Below, piece by piece: positions 54,576-64,000 of a stretch of 64,000 nucleotides of DNA. The DNA comes from Cycas panzhihuaensis (Eukaryota; Cycadophyta). The stretch lies in assembly GCA_023213395.1 (NCBI GenBank), contig CM041465.1, forward strand, positions 206,095,741-206,159,740. The letters run 5' to 3'. Made by a program: the position numbers and the translations under genes. Numbering within the stretch: position 1 is the stretch's first letter; the number at the start of each line of letters is the position of its first letter. The notes beneath the pieces were generated by a model. It was not told the origin of the DNA, did no database searches, and saw nothing but the letters and a program-made list of their open reading frames with translations.

Positions 54576-56138
54576 TCAGACCCCTAGACCATCTCTAAAT
54601 TTTACAAATTTCTTTACCAAGTGGCTTGGTAAAGATGTCTGCTGCTCTGTTGGTCGATATTGAAGATTGATTTCACCACTGTGTACATGCTCTCTGATGA
54701 AATGGTAGTGAACTTCAATATGCTTGGTCCGTGCATGAAAGACGGGATTCTTAGTCAGTTTGAACACACTCTGATTGTCGCAATGAATGTTGGTAGGCTG
54801 CTCTTGCTCAAGTCCAAGTTCGCCAAGAATCCATCGTAGCCAGATAGCCTCGCAGTAAGCTACCGACCGCAACTTTGTACTCGCCTGGAGGACAAGGTAA
54901 CATTTGGTTGCTTCTTGCAACTCCATGAAACAGCTGCTGAACCAAGGGTAAAACAGTAACCCGAGGTTGATTTCCTGCTATCTTGGCATCCCCGCCTAAT
55001 CAGAATCGGAGAACCCTTCCAAAGTGAAGTTCTCATTATGTGCATACTCAAGGCCAAGCTGTAATGTACCTTTTATGTACTTGAGTATGCGTTTTGCTGT
55101 CTTCCAATGCTTCTGATTGGGTTGAAACATCAATCGAGAGCAAATTCCAATTGCAAATGAAATATCCGGACGAGTGTTGGTGAGATATATGAGACTACCA
55201 ATCAACTACCGATAAAGAGTGGGATCTGCAGGTTCAGCTTCCTCATTAAGAGTAAGCTTGGTTCCATTCTCCATGGGTGTAGACGCTGTCTTGCAGTCAT
55301 GCATCCTGAACCTCTGCAAGATGTCCCAAGAATATTTTGCTTGGGAGATGAAGATATAGCCTGGTTGTTGCCATACCTCAAGGTCTAAAAAATAATGGAG
55401 AAGTCCAAGATCAGTCATCTCGAAACTTCTCTTCAAATCATCCTAGAGAATCTTTATGAGCTTAGTGTCATCACCAGTGATCACTAAGTCATCTACATAC
55501 AAGGCAATATAAATGACATGGTTTTGTTCATGTTTGATGTACAGATTAGGATCTGAGGTAGATCGATGAAACCCATGTCTCAAGAAGTAATCATTGATTT
55601 TTGCATACCATGCCCTAAGAGCTTGTTTCAAGCCATACAAAGCCTTTTTTAGGTGACACACTAGATGCTCATTGCCTTGTTCTTTGTAACCAGGAGGTTG
55701 CTCCAAGTATACCTCCTCTTGAAGATCGCCATTAAAAAAGGCGCTCTTCACATCCATCTGATAAATTGCCCATTTGCATTGTGCAGCTAAGGCCATAAGG
55801 AGTCTGATGGTGTTCATGTTTGCCACTAGTGCAAAGGTTTCCTCATAATCAATGCCTTCCTTTTGTTTAAATCCCTTTGCCACAAGGCATGCCTTTTGAC
55901 GCTTAAGTGTATCATCAGAATGAAATTTGGTCTTATAGACCCATTTACAACTAATTGTTTGTTTATGTGGAGGCAATTCGACCAAATCCCATGTGCCATT
56001 CTTGTGAATAGAATGGATCTCCTCATCCATGGCAGCTTTCCAATTGTCATTTTTTGAAGCCTCCTCAAAGGTGGAAGGCTCATCAACAGAAAGCACTTCA
56101 GCCATAAGTGCAAAATTTGTTTGCTGCCTATATTTCAA
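54576..56138 (-). pseudogene. Element C2 reverse transcriptase and RNase H
   Basis: RT in 56138-55443 has WKAAMDEEIHSIHKNGTWDL, CKWVYKTKFHSDDTLKRQKA, MDVKSAFFNGDLQEEVYLEQ and LYVDDLVITGDD, with the catalytic YVDD intact. A stop at 55443-55445 is followed in frame by KRSFEMTDLGLLHYFLDLEV. A second stop near 55206 precedes MIGSLIYLTNTRPDISFAIG. RNase H (55057-54576) has SDSD and [14 protein letters not shown], then CDNQSVFKLTKNPVFHARTK and FIREHVHSGEINLQYR. It ends in a shifted tail. Confidence 0.9.
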
Positions 56139-57110
56139 TCGACGTTTCCCTTCAATAATGTGACCGTCCTACACCGTTTGAGTATACCATTTAGGTAACT
56201 TTTGAAATGAAGTAGCATGAACCTCAATGTCTTCTGGTCTAAGTGATTGATCAACAGAGGATGATGTGCAAGGTTCAAGTGGAGCAGAAGATGATGGAGT
56301 GGACGGTACAAGAAAAGTGTATGAAGTACATGGTGTGGAAGATTGAGAGGGAGGGAAGTCCTCAACAATCTTTTTGCCTTTATCAATGGGGGGTTCGATA
56401 AATGCCACATCCAACTCTTTCTGATCATCTTCAACAAAGATTACATCTCTTGAGAGATGCATTTTTCTTCCAACTGGATCATACAACTTGTAGGCCTTGC
56501 TATGAATGGCATATCCTACAAAGATGCATTTGAGACTATGCTTATCCAACTTTGTCCTTTGTTGATCAGGTATGTGCATATATGCAGTGCACCCAAATGT
56601 CCTCAAATGGCTGATAGTTGGTTTCTTACCAGTCCATGCCTCCTCAGGTGTAATGTTGGTGACTGTTGTAGTAGGACTCTGATTAGCCACATAGGCAGCT
56701 GTGTGAAATGCTTCGGCCCAGTAAGCTCGAGGAAGTCCTTTCGCATGCATCATAGTTTTGGCTTTATTAGCCAAAGTTCTATTCATCCTTTCGGAGACTC
56801 CGTTTTGTTGAGGAGTATGAGGAACTGTAAGTTGTCTCCGAATTCCATTATCCTTACAGTATTGGTTGAATTCATTTGAAGTGAATTCACCTCCATTATC
56901 TGTCCTTAATGTTCCAATTGAGTAGCCAGATTCGTTTTCTACTTCAGCTTTGAATTCTTTGAACTTAGAGAAAGCTTCTGATTTTTTCTTTATGAAGTAG
57001 ACCCAGACTTTATGAGAAAAGTCATCAATGAAGGATATGTAGTACAATGCTCCTCCAAATGATTGAGTGGACATGGGTCCACATAAGTCTGAGTGAATCA
57101 ACTACAAGGG
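56139..57110 (-). pseudogene. Element C2 integrase, nearly intact
   Basis: A 310-residue open frame runs from 57101. The catalytic triad is complete: D in IHSDLCGPMSTQSF, D in LRTDNGGEFTS, E in NGVSERMNRTL. The C-terminal part has WTGKKPTISHLRTFGCTAYM and HSLKCIFVGYAIHSKAYKLY. It ends in the Ser/Pro-rich linker and FQKLPKWYTQTV before RT. One stop (57102-57104) separates it from the pre-integrase part in the same frame, where a Gln is expected. It joins cDNA to host DNA in working relatives. Confidence 0.9.
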
Positions 57111-57775
57111 ATAAGATGCACGCCAAGCTTTGCCTTTAGGAAAAGGCAAACGATGCTGAGTCCCCCTTATGCAAACTTCGCAAAGACATTTTGAACTATA
57201 TATCTTCGAAAGCCCATATACCATGTTCTTGTTCATCATCTGCTTCAGATTATCTAGGCTTAAGTGACCTAGACATTGATGCCATAATTGCATTTTTGAC
57301 AAAGATATAGTGACCATGGAACCAGAATAAGCAGAATCAAGTGTAATGTTATTGGCATCCAATTTGTAAAGACCTTGATCCTCATATGCGATACCATAAT
57401 CCGTCATTTTTGTCACTAATGATACATTTCCCATTCTTGAATAACACGCTCATCTATTGCTTGTCCAACTTGCTAACGGATAGCAAACTCTTCTCCATGG
57501 AAGGAATGAAATAGGCATCACTATTGGGAAATATGGAGGAAGGATTTTCTGAAGAGTGGAAAGAAGCTATTGTGCCTATGCCTGAAATCTCGATAGATTC
57601 ATTATTTCCAAAGGCCACTGATTAACCTTTAACTTCCTTAATATTGCATAGGAGTTCTTCACTCCCTGTCATATGCTGAGTAGCTCCTGAATCAACAATC
57701 CAAGTGTGATCATCCTTGGATGAGTGATATGCACAAAAAAGTTTGTCTTCATCGGCAAACTGATTAAAGTGGCGT
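57111..57775 (-). pseudogene. Element C2 protease and GAG-pre-integrase
   Basis: The protease active site is WIVDSGATQHMTGSEELL (about 57715-57660). It is followed by ISGIGTIASFHSS and MEKSLLSVSKLDKQ, with a stop near 57453. The pre-integrase part (57434-57111) has YEDQGLYKLDANNI, LWHQCLGHLSLDNLKQMMNK and CLCEVCIRGTQHRLPFPKGK. That is the HHCC finger. Confidence 0.88.
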
Positions 57776-57787
57776 TGGTTGCCGCCT

Positions 57788-58911
57788 CTATAACCCCCCC
57801 TTCCTCTTAGACCTCCTCGATAGGCACCTCGATTTGGTCGAGGGGGATTCTACTGCTGTTCTGAAATCTCTGTTGATATTGTTGCCTTGGCTGTTGTTGT
57901 CTCTGTCCTTGTGGTCATGGTCTTGCCATCGTTGTCGCCATAGATCCGCCTCGCTTTTTCTCGTAATCAGTGGCCAATGTGGCCCACAATAATGACATAC
58001 AACATTGGACTTTGAGGAGCCAATATTCATGTTTCCAAACTGCTTTGTGAATGCAGGTTTGGAGATCTGATTGGCCTTTGACTTGGCCGTGAAAGCAAGT
58101 GGTGTAGATGGTTCTTCATTGTCCTTAGCATAAATATGCTCTTCTTGAAGCAATAAGCTTTTAAGTTCATTAAATGTCATCTTCTTAAGTGAACCATCTC
58201 GAGTGGTAGATGATATGAAGCCGTTGTAGTCCTTTGGCAATGCTTTGGTGATGGAAGTGATGAGTTCATCCCTTGTTGTAGGACTACCTAGAGTATCCAG
58301 TTCATTACAAACCTCCTTAATGGAGGAAAGAAAAGCCGACATAGGCTTGACAAACTTAACAGAATACAGTTTGGCTTTCACCATCAGAATGCGAGCTTCA
58401 TCTCGCCTTTTGTACAATGAGGACAAAGTGTCCCAAGCGTCTTTAGAAGATTTAGCAGAAGAGATATTTTGATCTACATGCACATCCACAATCATATGAA
58501 GAAATGCCAAAGCAATCTCATCTTTGGCTTCCCAAGCAGCAACACGTTCAAAATCAACATCATCCTGATCATCGTTAACAAGTGCAGGATTGGGGATTCT
58601 CCCAGAAACATATCCCCAAAATTCATTCATTATCAAGAGGTTTTGTGTGATTCTTTTCCATTCTTGATAATTTCCTTGTCCTGTTAACCTTATTGTGCAT
58701 GCATTGAGCATGTTAATAGCATCCATCTTTCACTTGTATGAATAAAAGCTAGCAAATAACTTGGTAACTTCAAAGCTTTGTCGCTTAAATTCCACCTTCT
58801 AACAACGCCACCAGTCCTGATTTTACAAGAAGATCCAACAACTGGGTGGAGTGATGAGGGGTGGAGGACTTCGGCTATTGAGTTGGTCCAAGTTAAGTGT
58901 AGCAGAGGCAT
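57788..58911 (-). pseudogene. Element C2 gag
   Basis: The main open frame is 58726-57788. Its UBN2-type gag shows MLNACTIRLTGQGNYQEWKR, LLIMNEFWGYVSGRI, SSKDAWDTLSSLYKRRDEAR and FNELKSLLLQEEHIYAKD. By comparison with D, the true start is upstream near 58911, with a frameshift or stop in between. At the C-terminus the knuckle begins CHYCGP and then shifts frame (about 57985), so no complete CCHC is formed. Confidence 0.85.
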
Positions 58912-60685
58912 GGTTTAAACCTTTTTCGAGCCTCTCCAACCAGATTTTAAAATTCACTTTTAGAAAGTTTTAAAGTGAATTTTACTTAAATAATGTACTT
59001 AGTGTGAATGCTTTGATTTAAGCTTACAATGATAGGCTTCTTAAGAAGCAAGTACATTAGAATAATTAGCACTTTTGATTAAGTGTTTTAAGTGCTTTTT
59101 GAAATCCAAGTAAGATGCTTTGAAGTGCTTGAGTACAATATGTAAGTACTTTTGAGATTTTAGTACTTAGTGAAAAAATGATGCAAAACCTTGATGATGA
59201 TAACAGAAGTGGGTTCGTTTTAACGCTTCAAAGCTGATGTAGAGAGAGAACCACTTGCCAAAGTGTACGAAATGTACTCCAAACACCAAGCGAACGCCAA
59301 GCAACAAGTTGTTGAGACTTTAACATAGTCCCAACAATCCAACAGAAAGAGTGATTTTATTAAGTACAAATTTCAGCCTCCTTTTTTGAGATTTTGAAGG
59401 CTATGGAACACCATGCAAGGTGCCAAAAAATCAACTCAAATGGTGATGATTATCACCTTTACAATATGAACATGCTTATTGACCACTTCACTTAAGCTCT
59501 TAATGCTTTAATGGCATTAAAATGAGTGCTAAAAGAGCTTAAAAAAGCATAAAATGAAGGTTGAAATCAACCTTTTTTTGCAACTTCGCATCACTAGAAC
59601 ACCACGCAGGGAGTCTTTATAAGCACTTAAGTCATGCAACTTCAATCTTTAAAGAAAGGAGAATGACTTGGCATGAGTCATTTGATGAGTCCTCTTTCCA
59701 CCAAAGAAAATTTAATCCTCTTAAAGTACTAAAAAGTACTTTTATGAGCCACTAAAAAATTGCTTTAGAAATGAGAATAAATCTCAAAAAAAAATTCTTA
59801 AAGCATTTAAGTCACCACTATTTGAAATATCTCTTTGAGATATTCTTCAAATGACAAGAAAACAAACTTGATTTAAGGATTAAATGCTTGAAATCCTTAT
59901 AAAGTAATGAAATCCTCTCAATTAACAATTCTCTTCACTTGATAAAAGGAATTCATAAAAAAAGACCACCATTAAAATGAGAATATACTTAGTATATGCT
60001 AAATTGCAGATACCATAAAATTTTGGGCCAAAATCAAATTAATTTTTGGCGGCTGTGCTAATCTCCCGTGCGGCTCCTCCTGTACGTCTTCCGTAGATTT
60101 TCCGTGAAGTGTCCGTTCGGCCCCCGTGGACGGTCTGTGCGTGGAAGCTTCCATGCGTGGGACTTTTGTCAGTCTATGCGGCCTCCGTGGATGGGCGCCC
60201 ATGTGCGCAGGGCTTCCTTCCGCTGTCGCCTCCATGCGGAGCGACAGACGCCTGTGACGCCTCCGCGTGCTCTGGACTTCCATGTAAGCTTCCATGACAG
60301 GGACGGCAGCAGGACAGACGCGTGTCTTCTGCGTGGACAATCTCTTTGCGGCTCCCGTAGTAGGGACGGATAGACAGGAATGGACAGACCCGTGTAGGCA
60401 GAGGTGTGTCCTCCCGTGACAAGCCTCGTGGGGAAGACTAGATACGTGTGCAGCCTTCAGTACAGGGTTCTGGACAGGCTCTCGTACGCAGCACCTTGTG
60501 GAAGCTCCGTGGCAAGTATGAGAAAGGATAGACAAATGAGAGGATTCCTGTGCAGGCTGGGATAGAGGAACAGTAAGAGGACAGAGCAGTGTGCGTGGAC
60601 GAAGCAGTGAGGACAGATCACATAGGCAGATTCTAAACAGTGCTTAAGCAAGTAACACCAACAAACCAAAGCTTAAGCAAACTTA
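58912..60685 (-). other. Leader of element C2 with a GC-rich block
   Basis: This is untranslated DNA between primer site and gag. Bases 58912-60040 are AT-rich and alike in part to element I's leader. Bases 60050-60560 are strongly GC-rich with repeated CCGTG/CGTGG words (about 20 by eye). Open frames of up to 178 codons occur in that block on both strands, which is expected from its low stop-codon content. None has a known motif. Confidence 0.65.
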
Positions 60686-60697
60686 GCTCTGATACCA
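60686..60697 (-). other. Primer binding site of element C2
   Basis: GCTCTGATACCA on the plus strand (minus TGGTATCAGAGC), two bases from the LTR, is the exact initiator-methionine tRNA complement. It is identical to the site of D and of the TRIM. Confidence 0.9.
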
Positions 60698-60699
60698 AT

Positions 60700-61237
60700 T
60701 GTTAGAATGGGCCAAATGGCCACATAGGTCCAAGATCATTAACAAAACACAATAAGCATTAAATGCATTAAGCATAAACACAAAGAGAAACAGGAGCAAG
60801 ATTAAGATACCAAGTATGGGGTGTTGGAATTGGTCCAACCACCAAAGAATGCTCAGCTTGATTAGCAAACTGACAGAATAACAATGAGCTCCAACTCTTG
60901 AATGAGCAACAATGAAGAAAGGCCTCATTAAATAGAGGGAAATGAGAGGCCAAGGGCTATTGCATGATTGACAAGTGTCAATCATGCAATGCATGCTTGC
61001 ATGTAGGACAAGTGTCCATTGGGAGCTCTTGTGAGAAAAAGTGCAAGGGGGTTATTTGACCCTCAAGTGACAACGTTGTGTCACTAGACATAAAGTGGGT
61101 GTGTACTTTATCACTTAAGTGATAAAGTCACCCCTAAAGTACAAAAGTGCACATAAAATATTAAAGTGCACATAATACATAAACATAAAGTACATAAAGC
61201 TTAACATGTAAACATAAGGTAAACTTAAGGTTTAACA
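60700..61237 (-). repeat. 5' LTR of element C2
   Basis: Plus-strand ends are TGTTAGAATGGGCC and AAGGTTTAACA. The palindrome is at 61105-61128. Right of it lies ATCTG, the target duplication, then C's RT coding sequence. Confidence 0.95.
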
Positions 61238-62235
61238 ATCTGGACCTCTTTTGATCTTATAGATCCATTTGCAGCCTACAATTGATTTATCACAGGGAAG
61301 CTCAACTAGCTCCCAGGTCTGATTTTTGATTATTGAATCCATTTCAGAATCCATAGCGTTTCTCCATTCAACATGCTCTTTTGCTTCTGTGAAGTGTTGA
61401 GGTTCAACACTGCTAATTAGAGATTTTGGTTTTTGGCTCCTTGTTCTATAAGAGAGAATTTCTCCTTTATTTCCTTCTAAGGTCTTAAGATACCATTTTG
61501 GTAATTTCTTTTGATTCTCTCCTTCAACCTCTGAAACAATTTCTAACGTTGACTCTGTGCTTGAGTCATGTATGACATTCTCTGAAGTTTCTTCAGTGAT
61601 GACACTGGATTCTTCTTCTTCTAGATGACTGCAAGGAAGGATTTGAGGTATTATTTCGAGTATCCTAGTCCGATCTTCTTCTCTGTCTTCTTCATTGAAG
61701 ATGACATCTCGACTTACATAGACTTTGTTGGTTATAGGATCAATGCACTTATATGCTTTTGAATTTTTGCTATATCCCACCATGATGCATTCAATGCTTT
61801 TTTAGTCCAACTTTGCTCCTTTCTTGTCTGGAATATGAACAAATGCTTGGCTGCCAAAAACTTTTAAATGACTTATGTCTGGTTTCCTTCCGGCCCGTGC
61901 TTCTTCCGCATGGATTCAATTAAAGCTTTGGTTGGACTCCTGTTTAACAAGTAACAGTCAGGCCGATGCCTTCGGCCCAAGAAGTTTTGGAGATGTTCTT
62001 AGTGTGTATCATGCTCCGTGCCATTTCCATAATGACTCGATTTTTTCGCTCTGCAACTCCATTAGATTGAGGTGTGTACGGAGTTGTAAATTGTCTTCAT
62101 ATTCCTCTATTCTTGCAAAATTCCAAAAATTCTTTGGAAATGTATTCACCTCCTCCATCTGATCTTAAACACTTAATTTTGGCATTGCTTTCCAACTCGG
62201 CTTCTGCTTTGAATTCTTTGAATGCATCTAGGGCT
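61238..62235 (-). pseudogene. Element C integrase and RT start
   Basis: From 62235: FKEFKAEAELESNAKIKCLR, SDGGGEYISKEFLEFCKNRG (second catalytic D near 62160), then a frame break across the third motif (about 62060). The integrase tail has SHLKVFGSQAFVHIPDKKGA and ECIMVGYSKNSKAYKC (61783 on). After an acidic linker, LPKWYLKTLEGNKGEI and WRNAMDSEMDSIIKNQTWEL open RT. CKWIYKIKRGPD is cut by C2's LTR and resumes at 54012. Confidence 0.87.
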
Positions 62236-63200
62236 TCAGATTTTGTATGCAAAAAATAGATCCAAATTTTTCTTAGTAAGATCATCTATGAAGGTGATAA
62301 AATATCTTTTCTTATTAATTGAATGTGGAGTGATGGGTCCACAAAGATCAGTGTGAACTAATTCTAATTTTTCTTTGGCTCTCCATGTACTTTCTTGAAA
62401 AGGAAGTAAATGCTGCTTACCAAACTGACAATCTTTGCAAACAAAATTGTTTGATGTGATGGGAGGTAGTCCAACTACCAGATTTTTTATTTCCATATTT
62501 TTTAGCTTTTCCATGGGAAGATGTCCATACTTGAAATGCCACATTTTATCATTATTGTTTATAGCAGTACATGCTTTTACATCAGGTAAGATGGGATGAG
62601 ACATTAGTCTGTACAGATCATTACATTCTACTCCTTTTGCAACTAGCTTCCCATTATTTTTCATGTCATGTATATAGCAAAAGTCCTTTTCATCAAAGAG
62701 TGTACTCATTCCCTTCTTTTTCAGTTGGGCGACAGAGAGGAGATTCATTTTTAGATCTGGTACCAGGAGGACATCACCTATTTTTTCTACCTTGTCTTCG
62801 ATTTTTACAGCTATTGTTCCTACTCCCTTGATTTTGAGGGAGTATTTGTCTCCAAGCTCCATAGATTTGTTTGCAGTGTAGGGCCGTAAATCTTCGAACC
62901 ACTCTTCTCGACTGGTCATGTGACGTGATGCTCCAGAGTCGATGTACCAGACTTCTTTGTCTTGTAAGCTTGCTGTTAGAGCAACGACAAAGGCTATTGC
63001 TTCTTCTTCATCTTGGTCATTATTGTCGCTCGCTTCTTTGTAATTCCCCATTGGCTTCTTCCTCTCTCGAGTATCCGCTGCAGAATCGAAGGGATAATGC
63101 CCACTTTGACCACAATGATAACATTTATCAAAGGCTTTACAAGAATTGGCAAAATGACCTGTCCTACCACAACTATAACATATGATGTTTCTTCCTCTTC
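62236..63200 (-). pseudogene. Element C zinc knuckles, protease, pre-integrase, integrase start
   Basis: From 63200: CYSCGRTGHFANSC and CYHCGQSGHYPFDS, two CCHC knuckles, the second with its last C replaced by S. The protease is WYIDSGASRHMTSREEWFED (about 62950), followed by MELGDKYSLKIKGVGTIAVK and MNLLSVAQLKKKGMSTLFDE. The pre-integrase finger is MWHFKYGHLP and CKDCQFGKQHLLPF. The first integrase D is in LVHTDLCGPITPHS, then YFITFIDDLTKKN, where a frameshift occurs. This 271-codon frame is one of the best kept in C. Confidence 0.9.
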
Positions 63201-63943
63201 CTCTCAGATCTGACCACCGTCATCGTGATGTGCTGCCTGATTCTTGCCGACCTCGTGCTGAGCCATAGTACTCAATATTTCTTCCACGTCCTCTACTTCG
63301 ACCTCGGGATCCCAGATTCAACCTGGATGCAAAGGCGTCCTCGAGATTTGTAGTGTCTTCATACCTTTTATTTCTTTGTTCTTGTTGCAGGAGCAGCCCT
63401 GTTAAAGAGTCCAAAGACATAGTTGCCAATTGACTGGAGTTTATGATAGTATTGATTGTGACATCAAATGATCTGGGTAACTTACTAACAACAAGTTCAA
63501 CCAGATTTCATTCAGTGAGAGGATCACCGGCGTTAATAAGGCTGTTTCTCAGAGAGATTACTTTGTAGAAATTCTGTAATAGTTTCAGTCTCTTTCATTT
63601 ACAGGTTGAATAATTCAGCTTTCAGGGTTATTATTTTTGCCTTATTTTTTTTACTATACATGTTCTTCAGATACTGCTATATGCTAGCAGTGGAGTACAG
63701 ATTTTCAATGTAGACAAGAAGTGAATCAGAAATGGACAACTTAAGTATAATAACCCCTGTACTATCCCTTTCTTCCCAATTTGTTTGAGTGGCTCCTGCT
63801 TCCTTTGGCTTTTGCTTAGATCCAATGGCAATTTGCCAGGCATTTTTGGCCCTAAGCAGAGTCTCTATTTTAATTTTCCAAATGTGATAATTGATGTCAG
63901 TTAATTTGTCACCATCGGACAAAGCAAGCACAGAAGTTGCCAT
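63201..63943 (-). pseudogene. Element C gag
   Basis: The start is ATG 63941-63943: MATSVLALSDGDKLTDINYH, then WKIKIETLLRAKNAWQIAIG. The frame stops at 63677. The middle part is shifted (about 63676-63430). The part from 63429 has MATMSLDSLTGLLLQQEQRN, then an Arg/Gly-rich segment (RGRSRGRGRNIEYYGSARG), as in A. A TGA-type stop near 63220 separates this from the knuckles. Confidence 0.85.
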
Positions 63944-64000
63944 GAGAATCTCGTAATCGGGTTTCGAAGTCAGAGGTCAGATTTTTGTACGGATTTCCAT

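Larger units (their letters stand above)
54013..61237 (-). mobile_element. Complete copia element C2 nested in C
   Basis: This full Ty1/copia element on the minus strand has nearly the same LTRs at 54013-54548 (536 bp) and 60700-61237 (538 bp). Target duplication is ATCTA (54008-54012) and ATCTG (61238-61242), one mismatch. C's RT reading continues across the two sides. Order: LTR, primer site, about 1.8 kb leader, gag, protease, integrase, RT, RNase H, polypurine tract, LTR. It is the best preserved pol in the window, with intact integrase and polymerase catalytic residues, but a few stops and shifts remain. Confidence 0.95.
51879..64000 (-). mobile_element. Copia element C, carrying TRIM and C2 insertions
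   Basis: This minus-strand Ty1/copia element is of the A/B family. Its 3' LTR (51879-52637, enlarged by a TRIM insertion) and coding parts down to the gag start at 63943 are in the window. Its primer site and 5' LTR lie just beyond 64000. It is split in the RT region by C2 (54013-61237). The gag, protease, integrase and RNase H wording parallels A and B. Confidence 0.9.

Noticed and set aside
59999-60535. 178-codon open frame on the minus strand
   Set aside because: It lies in C2's GC-rich leader. GC-rich DNA has few stops, overlapping frames on the other strand are equally open, and no motif is present.

Overview
The window is almost entirely retrotransposon DNA from a plant nuclear genome. 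It holds Ty1/copia and Ty3/gypsy LTR elements in several layers of nesting, with plant-type initiator-methionine tRNA primer sites. Only one short stretch, near 32.1 kb, looks like a host gene exon, and it resembles the plant-specific OEP16-4 family. AT-rich sequence, dense old nested elements and very long gene-poor gaps suggest a large-genome seed plant, possibly a gymnosperm. That taxonomic reading is inference.

Layout, left to right. 1-3912: copia element A (+), 5'-truncated by the window edge. 3913-5951: leader plus 5' LTR of a truncated copia element I (-). 5952-10973: copia element B (-), which has lost its 3' LTR. 10974-21303: gypsy element G (-), split by a complete copia element H (+, 11712-17738). 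21369-27497: element J (+), a gypsy-type element with a perfect target duplication, an internal deletion of protease/RT/RNase H, and an extra ORF after integrase. 27503-33724: low-copy-looking DNA with the OEP16-4-like exon (32086-32153) and a degenerate repeat. 33725-36173: K (+), a copia deletion derivative. 36966-47930: gypsy element F (-), split by the complete copia element D (-, 39175-46772). 48779-51878: copia element E (-), interrupted by copia element C (-, 51879 to the window end). C itself carries a miniature LTR element (TRIM-like, 51940-52490) in its LTR and a complete copia element C2 (-, 54013-61237) in its reverse-transcriptase region.

No element has a fully open gag-pol. All are relics to different degrees, with internal stops, frameshifts or deletions. 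LTR pairs and target site duplications order the insertions: E before C, C before C2 and TRIM; F before D; G before H. A, B and C form one family: two gag zinc knuckles, LTRs of about 200-225 bp, and the same protease-integrase wording. C2, D and I form a second group with 540-590 bp LTRs and leaders of about 1.5-2 kb, GC-rich in C2 and D. No rRNA, tRNA gene, CRISPR or complete host gene was seen.
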